Notes: generated by a model not told the origin, from the sequence alone. A stretch of 64,000 nucleotides of DNA from Rubrobacter xylanophilus (GCF_007164525.1 NZ_AP019791.1:124001-188000), one strand, 5' to 3'; positions 8,767-18,319 are shown, counted from the first letter of the stretch. Translations and numbers: made by a program.

Positions 8767-8797
8767 AAGGACCTCGTCTTGTAACGGGGTCCTTTTT
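8767..8797 (+). terminator. rho-independent terminator of rpsF-rpsR-rplI
   Basis: An 11-bp stem (AAGGACCTCGT with ACGGGGTCCTT, one wobble pair) closes a 6-base loop and runs into a short T stretch ending at 8797. It lies between rplI and dnaB. Confidence 0.7.
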
Positions 8798-8818
8798 CGT
8801 TCATCCTTTGTAGGGGTT

Positions 8819-10204
8819 ATGGAGCGGCGGGGAAAGATCCGGCGGGTACCTGCGGGCGGCGAGGCTGCCCGGGTACCGCCGCACGATCTGGACGCCGAGC
8901 GGGCGGTGATCGGGGCGATGCTGGTCTCCGAGGCGGCGGTTGCGGCGGTCGCCGAGCGGCTTACGCCGGAGGACTTCTATTCGGAGACCCACCGGGTCAT
9001 CTACGCGGCGATGATGCGGCTGTACGCGCGCGGGGAGCCCATAGACCAGCTCACGCTGGCCAACGAGCTGCAGAAGGTCGGCGACTTCGACAAGGTCGGG
9101 GGTCGGGCGTACATCTTCCAGATCGTGGAGAGCGTGCCGACGGCCTCCAACGCCTCCCGCTACGCGGAGATAGTACGGGGCAAGGCGCTGCTGCGGGCAC
9201 TCATAGACGTGGGGAGCCGCATAACCGAGGATGCGTTCCGGGAGCCCGACGACGTGAGCGGGGCGCTGGATGCGGCCGAGCAGCTCATCTACGGCATCTC
9301 CAACCGGTCGCTCAGGGAGCACCTCTCGCCCGTCTCCGAGCTTGCGCCGGGGGCTCTCGAGATGATCCAGCAGCTCTACGAGGCCGAGGGGGAGGTGACC
9401 GGGGTCGAGACGGGGTTCGAGGACCTCGACCGGCTCACCACCGGCTTCCACAAGAGCGACCTGATAATCCTCGCCGCCAGGCCCGCGATGGGGAAGACGG
9501 CCTTCGCCCTCAACGCCATCTGGCACGCGGCCGGGGTGAGGGGGCTTCCGGTGGCCATCTTCTCGCTCGAGATGAGCAAGGAGCAGCTGGTGCAGCGGCT
9601 CATCTCGCAGACCACCCGCATCCCCACCCAGGCCTTGAGGAGCGGGAACGTCAAGGCCGAGGACTGGCCCCGGCTGGTGCGTGGGGTGGCCGAGGTCTCC
9701 AAGGCCCCCATCTGGATAGACGATACCGCCGGGATCACGCTCATGGAGATGCGGGCGAAGGTCCGGCGCCTCTCTAGCCAGCTGAAGGCGCGGGGTGAGA
9801 CCCCGCTCTCGCTGGTGGTCGTGGACTATTTGCAGCTGATGGTCGGGCAGAGCGGGCGGGCCGAGAGCCGCCAGCAGGAGGTCTCGGAGATCAGCCGGGG
9901 TCTGAAGGTGCTGGCGCGCGACCTCGACGTGCCCGTGCTCGCCATCGCCCAGCTCAGCCGCGCCGTGGAGCAGCGCCACGACAAGCGCCCCCTGCTCTCG
10001 GACCTGCGCGACTCGGGCGCCATCGAGCAGGACGCGGACATGGTGATGTTCCTCTACCGCGACGAGTACTACAACCCCGACTCCGACGACAAGGGGATCG
10101 CCGAGGTCATCGTGGGCAAGCACCGCAACGGCCCCACCGGCAAGGTGCAGCTCGCCTGGCTCGAGCAGTACACCAAGTTCGCCTCCCTGGCCCGCGGCGT
10201 CTAG
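8819..10204 (+). CDS. dnaB: replicative DNA helicase DnaB
   Basis: Hexameric 5'-3' replicative helicase that unwinds the fork and recruits primase, 461 aa. The N-terminal primase-interaction domain begins at PPHDLDAERAVIGAML. The RecA-like motor has Walker A ARPAMGKT, Walker B VVVDYLQLM, and the motif LSRAVEQRHDKRPLLSDLRDSGAIEQDAD. No intein interrupts the Walker motif, a common insertion site in other bacteria. It ends in a TAG that shares CTAG with the stop of convergent fabI. Confidence 0.96.
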   Translation: MERRGKIRRVPAGGEAARVPPHDLDAERAVIGAMLVSEAAVAAVAERLTPEDFYSETHRVIYAAMMRLYARGEPIDQLTLANELQKVGDFDKVGGRAYIFQIVESVPTASNASRYAEIVRGKALLRALIDVGSRITEDAFREPDDVSGALDAAEQLIYGISNRSLREHLSPVSELAPGALEMIQQLYEAEGEVTGVETGFEDLDRLTTGFHKSDLIILAARPAMGKTAFALNAIWHAAGVRGLPVAIFSLEMSKEQLVQRLISQTTRIPTQALRSGNVKAEDWPRLVRGVAEVSKAPIWIDDTAGITLMEMRAKVRRLSSQLKARGETPLSLVVVDYLQLMVGQSGRAESRQQEVSEISRGLKVLARDLDVPVLAIAQLSRAVEQRHDKRPLLSDLRDSGAIEQDADMVMFLYRDEYYNPDSDDKGIAEVIVGKHRNGPTGKVQLAWLEQYTKFASLARGV

Positions 10205-10980
10205 CGGATCGGGGCTCCCATCGCGTGGTAGCCGCCGTCGACGTGGATGATCTCACCGGTCGTCGCCGGCCACCAATCGGAGAGCAGGCTCACGACCGCC
10301 CGGCCCACCGGCTCGGGGTCGGTGGTGCTCCAGCCTAAAGGGGCCTGGCGCTCCCACTCGCCCTCTATGCGCTCGAAGCCCGAGATGCCCTTGGCCGCTA
10401 GCGTCCTTATGGGGCCGGCGGAGATCAGGTTGACCCGGATCCCCCGGCTCCCCAGGTCGCGAGCCAGGTAGCGGGCGGTGGACTCCAGCGCCGCCTTGGC
10501 CACCCCCATCCAGTCGTAGGAGGGCCAGGCCACCCGGGCGTCGAAGTCCAGCCCCACCACCGAGGAGCCGGGACCCATTAGGTCCTGCAGCCCGGCGGCG
10601 AGGGCCTTGAGCGAGTAGGCGGAGGTCTGCAGCGCGGTGGCCACCGAGGGCCAGCCTGTCTTCATGAAGTTGCCCCCGAGGGCGTCCTCCGGGGCGAAAG
10701 CGATGGCGTGCACCACCCCGTCGAGGCTCCCCCAGCGATCTCCGAGGTCCGCCGCCACGGCCTCTATGTCCTCGGGCCGGTTGGCGTCCAGCTCCAGCAC
10801 CGGCGGCTCGGGGTCGAGCCGCCTCGCCGTGCGGCGGGTGAGGTTCATCGCCTTGCCGAAGCTGGAGAGCGCGAGCTCTGCTCCCTGCTCCTGGGCCAGA
10901 TGCGCCACCGCGTACGCTATGGAGCGCCGGTCCAGCACCCCGGTCACCAGCACCTTCTTGCCTTCGAGGATCCCGCCCAT
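10201..10980 (-). CDS. fabI: enoyl-[acyl-carrier-protein] reductase, InhA-like FabI
   Basis: Short-chain dehydrogenase that performs the last reduction of fatty-acid elongation, 259 aa. It has the divergent FabI N-terminus (KKVLVTGVLDRRSIAYAVA), the active-site pattern Tyr-x6-Lys in YDWMGVAK, and AGPIRTLAAKGI. The stretch VVGLDFDARVAWPSYDWM is closer to mycobacterial InhA than to proteobacterial FabI, so NADH is the likely cofactor. The start is the ATG at 10978-10980 with GGAGGG just upstream; a longer in-frame ORF begins 57 bases earlier without an SD. Confidence 0.93.
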   Translation of the reverse strand: MGGILEGKKVLVTGVLDRRSIAYAVAHLAQEQGAELALSSFGKAMNLTRRTARRLDPEPPVLELDANRPEDIEAVAADLGDRWGSLDGVVHAIAFAPEDALGGNFMKTGWPSVATALQTSAYSLKALAAGLQDLMGPGSSVVGLDFDARVAWPSYDWMGVAKAALESTARYLARDLGSRGIRVNLISAGPIRTLAAKGISGFERIEGEWERQAPLGWSTTDPEPVGRAVVSLLSDWWPATTGEIIHVDGGYHAMGAPIR

Positions 10981-11089
10981 GCTCCCTCCAGAATTTGCTA
11001 TCCGCTTTTCTTGTTCGCATCGGCTTACAACCGGCAACAGTCTAGGCGATGGCCCGCCCGCGGGCCAGAGTAGGCCGCCGAGCGGAGAG

Positions 11090-13099
11090 CTACTCCGCGG
11101 CCGTGGTCTCCATCGGCGTCGCCGTGGTCTCCTCCCGCAGCGAGATCATGTGTTGCTCGTACATCGCGCGCACGTAGGCCTCCCAGAAGAGCAGTTCGTT
11201 GCGCAGGCGGTCGATCCTCTCCTCCCGCTGCCGCCCGATGACGTTGTTCTTCTCCAGCGGGTCCTCGGAGAGGTCGAAGTACTCCTGCTCGCGGTGCCCG
11301 AAGTGGTAGATGTACTTCTCGTCTCCGTCGATCAGGGCCAGACAGCGGTTCTCGACCCAGCAGCTCACCTTCAGCGGCTTGGGCTCCAGCGGGTCGAGCA
11401 GCGACCTCCCGCGGTACTCGCCGCCCTCGATCCTGTAGCCCAGCAGATCGACGACCGTCGGGAGCACCACGAGGTTCTGAACCGGGGTCTCCACCACCTC
11501 GCCGCCCTCGAAGCGCCGCGGGTCGTGGAAGAGGAGGGGGATCTTGATCCCCTCGTTGTAGATGGTGTTGTCGTGCTGGTAGAGGCCGTGCTCCCCGAAG
11601 CCCTCCCCGTGGTCGGCCATCACCACGAAGATGGTCTCGTCGTAGAGCCCCAGCTCCCTGTACTGCCGGAAGAGCTTCTCCAGAAAGGCGTCCTGGTAGT
11701 GGACGGTGTTCTGGTACTTGTTCACCAGCTCCTTATCGGAGAACTTTTCGGTCTCGAAGTCCGGGGGGACGTTGTAGTCGTGGTGGCTGGTGACCGTGAG
11801 GTAGGTGGCCATGAACGGCCCGTCGCCGTTCTCCTTCAGCCAGCGGCGGCTGGGCTCGAGCATGATGTCGTCCTCGTAGCCGAAGTAGTTGACTTGGTCG
11901 TAGCCCTCGGTGTCCATGCTCTCCAGGGGGTAGAACTCCTCGTAGCCGAAGTTCTCGACCAGCGCCCGCCGCCGCTCGAAGTTCTCCGTGGCCGACTGGA
12001 AGAAGACGGTACGGTAGCCCTGCTCCTTGAGGAGGTCCGGCAGGCAGCGCGCCGGGATGGCGTCGGGCTCCGACTCCGTCATCTTGGTGTCCAGCGGCGG
12101 CTCGACCCCGCAGTGAGCCGCGACCATGGACTTGGAGGTGTGGGGGACAACCGCGTAGGCGTTCTGGGCCATCAGGCTGTCTTTCGCCAGCTCGTCCAGA
12201 AACGGGGTGGTCTCGAGCTCGGGGTTGTAGGGGGTGGCGGAGCGCGCCCTCACGGACTCCAGGAACACCAGCACCACGTTGCGCTTCTGGGCGCGCGGGG
12301 TGGCCACCAGGCGGGTGTCGGTGGGCAGGTCCTCCACGGAGACGCTGGAGACCACCAGAGGCTCCTCTATGCGCGCGGTGGCCACCTCGTTCAGGACCAT
12401 GTTCACGATGGCGTCCCGGGCGAAATAGTTGCCCACCCCGGTGGCGCTCGGGAGGGTGGAGACGAGCACGAAGGCGCCCGCCGCGAAGCAGGTGGCGAGC
12501 GCCGTTCTGAGAGCTCCCCTCTCCGCGGGAGCACCTTCCGTCCACACCGGGACGTGCCAGTCGCCGCTTGCGAGCCGGGTGATCATGGCGGGCCCCGCTA
12601 TGCTGTAGAAGAGCACCGCGGAGAGGAGCGCCCAGTGCAGCCCCGTCACCTCGGAGGCTATGACCCCCTGTATCTCCTCGAAGGAAGTGAGGGTGAGGAT
12701 TATCAGGCTGTAGTCCAGCGTGGAGCCCGTGGTCTTGTAGTAGAAGTGGGCCGCGGTGGTGAGCACCGGGAGCAGGAGACAGGAGAGGTGGAAGAGCGCC
12801 AGCAGCGCCGTTCTGCCAAGCCTGCCGCGCACGATGGCGAAGAGCCCTATCCAGAGCGCCGCGTAACCCAGGTTGAAGAACACGTCCGAGCGCAGCTGGT
12901 CCGCGAAACCCAGGGGCCCCGGGATGTTCAGCTGGGTCGTTATCCGGACCACCTTGAGCGCCACGTTGTACAGAAAGAGCGGCGCAAGGAGGCTGAGCAG
13001 GTACACCCAGTCTTCGAATGTCAGAAGCCCTCTCAGGCGAGAGGCCATCTCCCTGAGGACGTTCCGTGTCATGGGGACGAAGTTTAACAAAATTTTCAT
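11090..13099 (-). CDS. LtaS-like membrane sulfatase / phosphoglycerol transferase
   Basis: Membrane protein (669 aa) with about five N-terminal transmembrane helices (about 30-225) and an extracytoplasmic alkaline-phosphatase/sulfatase-fold domain (about 270-620). Metal and nucleophile motifs of the lipoteichoic-acid synthase family can be matched: Glu in VFLES, Thr in PHTSKS, and Asp-His in ADHGEGFGEH. Relatives move glycerol-phosphate from phosphatidylglycerol onto cell-envelope polymers, and others add phosphoethanolamine or cleave sulfates, so the exact substrate is open. The start has no clear SD; a second Met at 13072 is an alternative. Confidence 0.85.
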   Translation of the reverse strand: MKILLNFVPMTRNVLREMASRLRGLLTFEDWVYLLSLLAPLFLYNVALKVVRITTQLNIPGPLGFADQLRSDVFFNLGYAALWIGLFAIVRGRLGRTALLALFHLSCLLLPVLTTAAHFYYKTTGSTLDYSLIILTLTSFEEIQGVIASEVTGLHWALLSAVLFYSIAGPAMITRLASGDWHVPVWTEGAPAERGALRTALATCFAAGAFVLVSTLPSATGVGNYFARDAIVNMVLNEVATARIEEPLVVSSVSVEDLPTDTRLVATPRAQKRNVVLVFLESVRARSATPYNPELETTPFLDELAKDSLMAQNAYAVVPHTSKSMVAAHCGVEPPLDTKMTESEPDAIPARCLPDLLKEQGYRTVFFQSATENFERRRALVENFGYEEFYPLESMDTEGYDQVNYFGYEDDIMLEPSRRWLKENGDGPFMATYLTVTSHHDYNVPPDFETEKFSDKELVNKYQNTVHYQDAFLEKLFRQYRELGLYDETIFVVMADHGEGFGEHGLYQHDNTIYNEGIKIPLLFHDPRRFEGGEVVETPVQNLVVLPTVVDLLGYRIEGGEYRGRSLLDPLEPKPLKVSCWVENRCLALIDGDEKYIYHFGHREQEYFDLSEDPLEKNNVIGRQREERIDRLRNELLFWEAYVRAMYEQHMISLREETTATPMETTAAE

Positions 13100-13156
13100 A
13101 AAGTCCGGATGCTTCTTAATCTATCATCGTTGGGTAGCGTACGGGCGGAGGACGGC

Positions 13157-13696
13157 ATGGAGGTCTTGAGGGAGGCTGCGGCGTTTCTGGCGGGGCTTTC
13201 GCCGCGGGAGCGGGAGAGCTTCTTCCGCTTCTCGGGCGTGGAGCTTCCGGACGATCCGGCGGGGGCGGAGCGTCGGCTCGCGGAGACCCCCGTGGAGCCG
13301 GTGGCGCTGCTCGCGACCGCCGCGGCGCGGGCCGCGGGGGAAGCCCCGGACCTCGCCCGCAGGCTGGGGGAGGCTGCGCTTCGGTTCGCCCGCAGCCGGG
13401 AGGAGCGCCAGCTCGCCCACGTGTGCCTCGCCCAGGTGCATTTTCGGCTGCGCCGTGATCCGGAGGAGCTCGCTGCCTTCGAGCGGCATTGCGGGGAGGC
13501 CGTAAGGCTCGGACACGCCGGGAGCTTCTGCTACGAGCGGCTCGCCGCGCTCTACGAGTACGAGGGGCGCTACGGGGAGGCCGTGCGGGTGTGCGAGCGG
13601 GCGGTGGAGGTGCTCGGGAGGGCGGGGGACGAGCCCTCGGCCCGGCGCTTTCGGGCGAGGCTCGACCGCCTGCGCAGAAAAGCCGCCGGAGGCTGA
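13157..13696 (+). CDS. small helical, TPR-like protein
   Basis: A 179-aa, Arg/Glu/Ala-rich protein predicted to be almost all helical. The C-terminal half (about 85-165) has two TPR-like pairs, recognisable by ...AHVCLAQVHFRL and YERLAALYEYEGRYGEAVRVCERAVEVLG. No signal peptide or membrane segment. The start is the ATG at 13157, with GGAGG five bases upstream; the upstream extension to 13109 lacks an SD. It diverges from the LtaS-like gene and precedes acs. Function not recognised; TPR pairs suggest protein binding. Confidence 0.7.
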   Translation: MEVLREAAAFLAGLSPRERESFFRFSGVELPDDPAGAERRLAETPVEPVALLATAAARAAGEAPDLARRLGEAALRFARSREERQLAHVCLAQVHFRLRRDPEELAAFERHCGEAVRLGHAGSFCYERLAALYEYEGRYGEAVRVCERAVEVLGRAGDEPSARRFRARLDRLRRKAAGG

Positions 13697-13794
13697 TTAA
13701 TCGCTGGCGAAAAGGGTAACGTATATCTAGAATCGGCCATGCGGGGAGCAGGGTCTCCCTGCGAGGCGTCGCAAGGTGTAGCAAGGAGGAGTCT

Positions 13795-15729
13795 ATGACC
13801 GAAGAGAAGTCTACCGTCCGCACCTACGACCCGCCGGAAGACTTCGCCGCCCGGGCCAACGTCAGGGACCGGAGCATCTACGAAGAGGCCGCGAAGGACT
13901 TCGAGGGCTTCTGGGCCGGGCGGGCCCGGAAGCTGCACTGGTTCAGGGAGTGGGACGAGGTTCTTCGCTGGGATCCGCCCGAGGCGCAGTGGTTCGTCGG
14001 CGGCAAGATCAACGCCTCCTACAACTGCCTCGACTACCAGATAGAGCAGGGCCGCGGGGACAAGCGGGCCATAGTCTGGGAGGGGGACGAGCCCGGCGAG
14101 AACCGCACCCTCACCTACTCCGAGCTCAAGGCGGAGGTGGAGAAGTTCGCCAACGTCCTCAAGAGCCTCGGCGTCCGCAAGGGGGACGCGGTCTCCATCT
14201 ATTTGCCCATGATCCCCGAGCTGCCCATCGCCATGCTCGCCTGCGCCCGCATCGGGGCGCCGCATTCGGTGGTCTTCGGGGCGTTCAGCGCCCAGAGCCT
14301 CAGGGACAGGATCAACGACTGCGAGGCGAAGGTGCTGGTGACCGCGGACTCCGGACCACGCGGCGGCAAGCGGACGCCGCTGAAGGCCAACGCCGACGAG
14401 GCGCTCCAGGACGCCCCCTCCATCGAGAAGGTGGTCGTGGTCCGGCGCACCGGGGACGCGGTGAACATGGTCGAGGGCCGCGACCTGTGGTGGCACGAGC
14501 TCATGGAGAAGGCTGAGCCCGAGTGTCCGGCCGAGGAGATGGACTCCGAGGACATCCTGTACATCCTCTATTCTTCGGGGTCCACTGGCAAGCCCAAGGG
14601 TATCGTGCACACCACCGGTGGCTATCTGACCCACGTCAACACCACCACCGAGTGGGTCTTCGACCTCAAGGAGGACGACGTCTACTGGTGCACGGCGGAT
14701 ATCGGGTGGGTCACCGGCCACTCCTACATCGTCTACGGTCCACTCTCCAACGGTGCCACCGCGCTCATGTTCGAGGGGACGCCGGCCTACCCGGCGAACG
14801 ACCGCTGGTGGGACATCATCGAGCGGCATGGGGTCACCATCCTCTACACCGCTCCGACGGCGATACGGTCGTTCATGAAGCAGGGCACCGGGCCCATCGA
14901 GAAGCACGACCTCTCCAGCCTGCGGCTTCTGGGTTCCGTCGGGGAGCCCATAAACCCGCGGGCGTGGGAGTGGTACCACGAGCACGTCGGCGGGGGACGC
15001 TGCCCGGTGGTCGACACCTGGTGGCAGACGGAGACCGGGGGGATCATGATCTCGCCGCTGCCCGGGATCACGCGCACCAAGCCCGGGAGCGCCACCTTCC
15101 CGCTGCCGGGCATCTTCGCGGGAATCTACGACGAGGAGGGCAACGAGATCGAGGGCCCCGGCGTGGGGAACCTGGTCATCAAGCGACCCTGGCCGGGGAT
15201 GCTCCGCACCCTCTACAAGGACCCCGAGCGCTTCCGGGAGACCTACTGGCAGAAGTACGGCGACGTGTACTTCTCCGGTGACGGGGCCCGGCGCGACGAG
15301 GACGGCTACTTCTGGGTGACCGGCCGGGTCGACGACGTGATAAACGTCAGCGGGCACCGGATCTCCACGGCCGAGGTCGAGAGCGCGCTGGTCGCCCACC
15401 CGGCGGTCGCCGAGGCGGCGGTGATCGGTCGCTACGACGAGGACACGGGACAGGCGATCGTGGCCTACGTGATCCTCGAGGGCGACCGCAAGGGCAGCGA
15501 CGAGCTGGCCCAGGAGCTTCGGCAGCAGGTGAGGAGGGTCATCGGGGCGCACGCGAGACCGCAGGAGATCGTCTTCACCCCCGATCTTCCGAAGACGCGC
15601 AGCGGCAAGATCATGCGCCGCATCCTGCGCAGCCTCTCGGAGGGCCGGGACGACCTGGGCGACACGACCACGCTGGCCGACCCGAGCGTGGTGGACAGCC
15701 TGAAGGAGCAGGTCTCGGCGAGCAGATAG
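13795..15729 (+). CDS. acs: acetyl-CoA synthetase (AMP-forming)
   Basis: Cytoplasmic enzyme converting acetate, ATP and CoA to acetyl-CoA through acetyl-AMP, 644 aa, the usual length. ANL-superfamily motifs are complete: P-loop [41 protein letters not shown], and the C-terminal [11 protein letters not shown] whose Lys is the adenylation catalyst and the acetylation target in relatives. AAGGAGG lies five bases before the ATG. A monocistronic unit closed by a strong hairpin. Confidence 0.96.
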   Translation: MTEEKSTVRTYDPPEDFAARANVRDRSIYEEAAKDFEGFWAGRARKLHWFREWDEVLRWDPPEAQWFVGGKINASYNCLDYQIEQGRGDKRAIVWEGDEPGENRTLTYSELKAEVEKFANVLKSLGVRKGDAVSIYLPMIPELPIAMLACARIGAPHSVVFGAFSAQSLRDRINDCEAKVLVTADSGPRGGKRTPLKANADEALQDAPSIEKVVVVRRTGDAVNMVEGRDLWWHELMEKAEPECPAEEMDSEDILYILYSSGSTGKPKGIVHTTGGYLTHVNTTTEWVFDLKEDDVYWCTADIGWVTGHSYIVYGPLSNGATALMFEGTPAYPANDRWWDIIERHGVTILYTAPTAIRSFMKQGTGPIEKHDLSSLRLLGSVGEPINPRAWEWYHEHVGGGRCPVVDTWWQTETGGIMISPLPGITRTKPGSATFPLPGIFAGIYDEEGNEIEGPGVGNLVIKRPWPGMLRTLYKDPERFRETYWQKYGDVYFSGDGARRDEDGYFWVTGRVDDVINVSGHRISTAEVESALVAHPAVAEAAVIGRYDEDTGQAIVAYVILEGDRKGSDELAQELRQQVRRVIGAHARPQEIVFTPDLPKTRSGKIMRRILRSLSEGRDDLGDTTTLADPSVVDSLKEQVSASR

Positions 15730-15744
15730 ACTCCCTGCTCACCG

Positions 15745-15778
15745 GAGAGGGCCCGGGGGAATTCCCCCGGGCCCTCTC
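15745..15778. terminator. bidirectional terminator between acs and the LysM gene
   Basis: A perfect 17-bp inverted repeat centred on GAATTC separates two convergent genes. It has no T-tract on either side, so it would work as a GC-rich, tract-less hairpin. Confidence 0.65.
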
Positions 15779-16105
15779 TCACCCTTCCGGAAGCCGCAGG
15801 GGCTCTCCGGGCCGGATCCCGTAGCCCCTGAGGCCGTTCTCCTCCCGGATCTTTTCCACCACGATCCGAGGGTCGGTGTGCGGCGGGTAGCGCTCTGCGG
15901 CGATCGACCACAGGGTGTCGCCGGGGCGGACGACGTAGTATTCCGTCTCCGGCTCCGCACCGGCATGGGCTGCCAGGTAGAGTCCGCAGGCCGCGGCGGC
16001 CAGGAGGGCCGCGAGGCGCCTCCTGCGGTAGCGGTGCCGGATCCTTCTCTTCCCGCTCGTCACTCCTGGAGGATACGGGGCGAAGGCCGCTTTCCCAACG
16101 GGCAT
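15779..16105 (-). CDS. LysM-domain protein with one membrane anchor
   Basis: A 108-aa protein: a basic N-terminus (KRRIRHRYRRRR), one hydrophobic segment (about 32-48) and a C-terminal LysM domain (YYVVRPGDTLWSIAAERY...NGL...IRPGEPLRLP). LysM binds the GlcNAc-MurNAc backbone, so it should sit outside the membrane on peptidoglycan. Size and layout resemble YneA-type division inhibitors, but no lexA is adjacent, so that role is not supported. The ATG start has GGAAGG nine bases upstream; a GTG about 14 codons later is possible. Confidence 0.75.
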   Translation of the reverse strand: MPVGKAAFAPYPPGVTSGKRRIRHRYRRRRLAALLAAAACGLYLAAHAGAEPETEYYVVRPGDTLWSIAAERYPPHTDPRIVVEKIREENGLRGYGIRPGEPLRLPEG

Positions 16106-16118
16106 CTCCAGAAACCTT

Positions 16119-16142
16119 CCGGCGTATACCGGCGTATATACG
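16119..16142. promoter_or_regulatory. tandem repeat and palindrome between divergent LysM and zinc-peptidase genes
   Basis: CCGGCGTATA occurs twice in direct succession (16119-16128, 16129-16138), and the second copy runs into the perfect palindrome CGTATATACG (16133-16142). It is in the shared promoter region and looks like an operator. The regulator is unknown. Confidence 0.4.
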
Positions 16143-16147
16143 TGTAG

Positions 16148-16153
16148 TAGAAT
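16148..16153 (+). promoter_or_regulatory. -10 box for the zinc-peptidase gene
   Basis: TAGAAT lies 34 bases before the GTG start. No convincing -35 was seen. Confidence 0.35.
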
Positions 16154-16187
16154 TGAGCGTAGTGTCCGGGCTTTGCAGGAGGAAGAA

Positions 16188-16859
16188 GTGGGATTCGGCG
16201 GCTACCTTCTCATAATGATAATCGGGGCTCTCATCTCCGGGGCTGCGGCTCTGTGGGTGAGAAGCTCCTACGCCAGATGGTCCAAGCAGCCCAGCTCCAG
16301 CGGGCTCACTGGGGCGGAGGTCGCCCGCATGATCCTCGACCGCAACGGGCTCACCCACGTGAGGGTAGAGCCGGTACCGGGGACCCTCACCGACCACTAC
16401 GACCCCCGGGCGAAGGCGGTGAGGCTCTCTGAGGGCAACTTCAGGGGCAGCTCGGTTGCGGCGGTGAGCGTTGCGGCGCACGAGTGCGGGCACGCCATCC
16501 AGGATGCCAGCGGGTACGTACCGATGCGGCTGAGGGCGGGGATCTTCCCGCTGGTGATGTTCAGCAGCCAGGTGTGGCCGATGGCATTCTTGCTTGGGAT
16601 CATAGGGCTTGGGCAGTTCTGGATCCAGCTTGCTGTGGTGATGTTTTTGGCGGTGCTCTTGTTTCACGTGGTGACCCTGCCGGTGGAGATAGACGCCTCC
16701 CGGCGGGCCTACGGGATACTCGGGCGCTATGGGGTGCTCTCGGCTGTGGAGACGGGGGGCAGCCGGCGGGTGCTGACGGCTGCGGCCTTCACCTACATAG
16801 CCGCGGCCCTCACCGCTGTGCTGATGTTCCTCTACCTGCTGATGGCCAGCCGCGAGTAG
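16188..16859 (+). CDS. membrane zinc metallopeptidase, YugP family
   Basis: Integral membrane protein, 223 aa. An N-terminal helix (about 5-25) is followed by a catalytic segment with the zinc motif AAHECGHAIQ (HExxH form), then about three further helices. The pattern KAVRLSEGNF...SVAAVSVAAHECGHA is characteristic of the neutral zinc metallopeptidase family that includes Bacillus YugP; its substrates are unknown. I chose GTG 16188 because AGGAGG lies five bases upstream; an in-frame TTG at 16173 precedes that SD. Confidence 0.85.
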   Translation: MGFGGYLLIMIIGALISGAAALWVRSSYARWSKQPSSSGLTGAEVARMILDRNGLTHVRVEPVPGTLTDHYDPRAKAVRLSEGNFRGSSVAAVSVAAHECGHAIQDASGYVPMRLRAGIFPLVMFSSQVWPMAFLLGIIGLGQFWIQLAVVMFLAVLLFHVVTLPVEIDASRRAYGILGRYGVLSAVETGGSRRVLTAAAFTYIAAALTAVLMFLYLLMASRE

Positions 16860-16887
16860 GGCACAGAGAGAGAAGCAACGCAAGCCA

Positions 16888-16920
16888 GAAGAGGGCGGGC
16901 ACCCGGTGCCCGCCCTCTTC
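16888..16920. terminator. hairpin after the zinc-peptidase gene
   Basis: Perfect 16-bp arms (16888-16903 and 16905-16920) around a one-base centre, rich in GC and without a T-tract. Confidence 0.6.
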
Positions 16921-16955
16921 GCCTGTCCCCTCGGGCGGCGGGAGCGCGGGGGTTG

Positions 16956-16961
16956 TAGAAT
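16956..16961 (+). promoter_or_regulatory. -10 box just before the 16972 gene
   Basis: TAGAAT is followed by ten bases and then the ATG, giving an mRNA with almost no leader. Confidence 0.4.
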
Positions 16962-16971
16962 TACCGGGCGT

Positions 16972-17595
16972 ATGGAAGAGGTTCCCCGCATAAGCCGCAG
17001 GCGCCGGAGGCTCCGGTCCCTAGACGAGCCGCATCCCTGGGAGCCGCGACACATGAAGCTCGCGGGGGTCCGGCTCGCCGAGACCGTGGGTGGGGATCCC
17101 GCCGGCCGGCGCAACGTCGCCCTCGGAGTGGTCCAGCACCTGTGGCGCTCTCCGGTGCCCTTCGTGGGGTTCTATCCGCCGGAGGGCGTCCGGGTGACGG
17201 AGCGCCGGATCTACACCCCGGCACCTCCCAGGCTCATCGACGACACGGACTACCTCGCCGGGGTCGAGGCGCACAAGAGATCCTTCGCCCGGGATCTCGC
17301 GGACGGCATGATCCCCTCTGGCTTCCTGCCGGGCTACTTCCAGATTCCCACCGACGAGGGATGGCGCATGGTTCTGGACCTCGTGGAGAAGAAGCTGCGC
17401 ATGGACGACCCCTGGGGGGTCTCCACCGAGAGAAAGCTCGCCGGGGACCTCGCGCCCTTCGTGTGGTCCTACCGCAACAGCGGCTTCTGCGTCATCACCG
17501 TCTACGACAAGGATATCGGGGCGTTGCGCGACGATCTTTTGTTCGTCGCCAAGCGCGAGGGCCTCGAGTTGAGATGGAGCAGAAGGGTAGCCTGA
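16972..17595 (+). CDS. conserved-looking protein of unknown function
   Basis: A soluble 207-aa protein that I do not recognise. It starts with a very basic stretch (SRRRRRLRS) and then a mixed globular sequence rich in aromatic and acidic residues (PFVGFYPPEGVRV, MIPSGFLPGYFQIP, FVWSYRNSGFCVITVYDKD). Codon use is typical of the window. The ATG at 16972 is preferred over an ATG at 16906 because the latter lies inside the terminator hairpin and a -10 box sits between them. It ends 19 bases before the Crp/Fnr gene, so the two may be cotranscribed. Confidence 0.65.
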   Translation: MEEVPRISRRRRRLRSLDEPHPWEPRHMKLAGVRLAETVGGDPAGRRNVALGVVQHLWRSPVPFVGFYPPEGVRVTERRIYTPAPPRLIDDTDYLAGVEAHKRSFARDLADGMIPSGFLPGYFQIPTDEGWRMVLDLVEKKLRMDDPWGVSTERKLAGDLAPFVWSYRNSGFCVITVYDKDIGALRDDLLFVAKREGLELRWSRRVA

Positions 17596-17614
17596 CGGAG
17601 AGGACGGTAGCGGC

Positions 17615-18319
17615 ATGCCGAGGCACGATACCGGCGGGTTCGCCGCCTCCAGCCCGCCGGAAGGGTTTGACCTGAAGGACTTCGAGGAGGCCGGGCTGAG
17701 GGTCGTGGAGCGCCGTTTCGCGCCCAAGGATCTCATCTTCGCTCCCGGGGACCCGGACGACCAGCTCTACTTTCTGCTCTCCGGGGTCGTGAGGCTCTAC
17801 AAGATCTACGGCGACTACAAGGAGGCCACAACGGCCCTGCTGAAGGATCGCGGAATCTTCGGCAAGCTCAGCCTGGTCGAGGGTCGCTGGCAGGACGTCT
17901 TCGCCGAAGCCGTCACCGAGGCCCGGGTCGCGGCCATCCAGAAGGCGGCCATCGAGCAGGTCGTGAAGACCAAGCCGGATTTCGCCCTCAAGCTCTTCTC
18001 TTCGCTCTCCGAGCGGCTGCGGCAGTCCGACGAGGTCATAGAGAGCCTGCTGCACCGGGAGGTCTCGGCTCGCCTCTCCACGCTGCTCTTGAACCTCGGA
18101 GAGCGCTTCGGCAGGGAGGAGAACGGCCGGGTGGTTATCCAGGTCAGGATGACGCACCAGGACCTGGCGAACATGATCGCCTCAACCCGGGAGGCGGTCT
18201 CGAAGGTGATGAGCGAGTTTCAGCGCGAGGGTTTCATCGAGACGCGCAACCGGAGGATCGTCCTCCTCGACACCGAAGCACTGGCGGAGCGGGCCGCCGG
18301 GCCGACCGGGCTGGTCTAG
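17615..18319 (+). CDS. Crp/Fnr family transcriptional regulator
   Basis: DNA-binding regulator of 234 aa with an N-terminal cyclic-nucleotide-binding-type beta barrel (about 25-140; FAPGDPDDQLYFLLSGVVRLYK) and a C-terminal winged helix (about 165-220; MTHQDLANMIASTREAVSKV), whose recognition helix TREAVSKVMSEF is typical of Crp. No Fnr-type cysteine cluster is present. The effector is unknown. Its stop codon shares CTAG with the convergent HD-GYP gene. Confidence 0.9.
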   Translation: MPRHDTGGFAASSPPEGFDLKDFEEAGLRVVERRFAPKDLIFAPGDPDDQLYFLLSGVVRLYKIYGDYKEATTALLKDRGIFGKLSLVEGRWQDVFAEAVTEARVAAIQKAAIEQVVKTKPDFALKLFSSLSERLRQSDEVIESLLHREVSARLSTLLLNLGERFGREENGRVVIQVRMTHQDLANMIASTREAVSKVMSEFQREGFIETRNRRIVLLDTEALAERAAGPTGLV

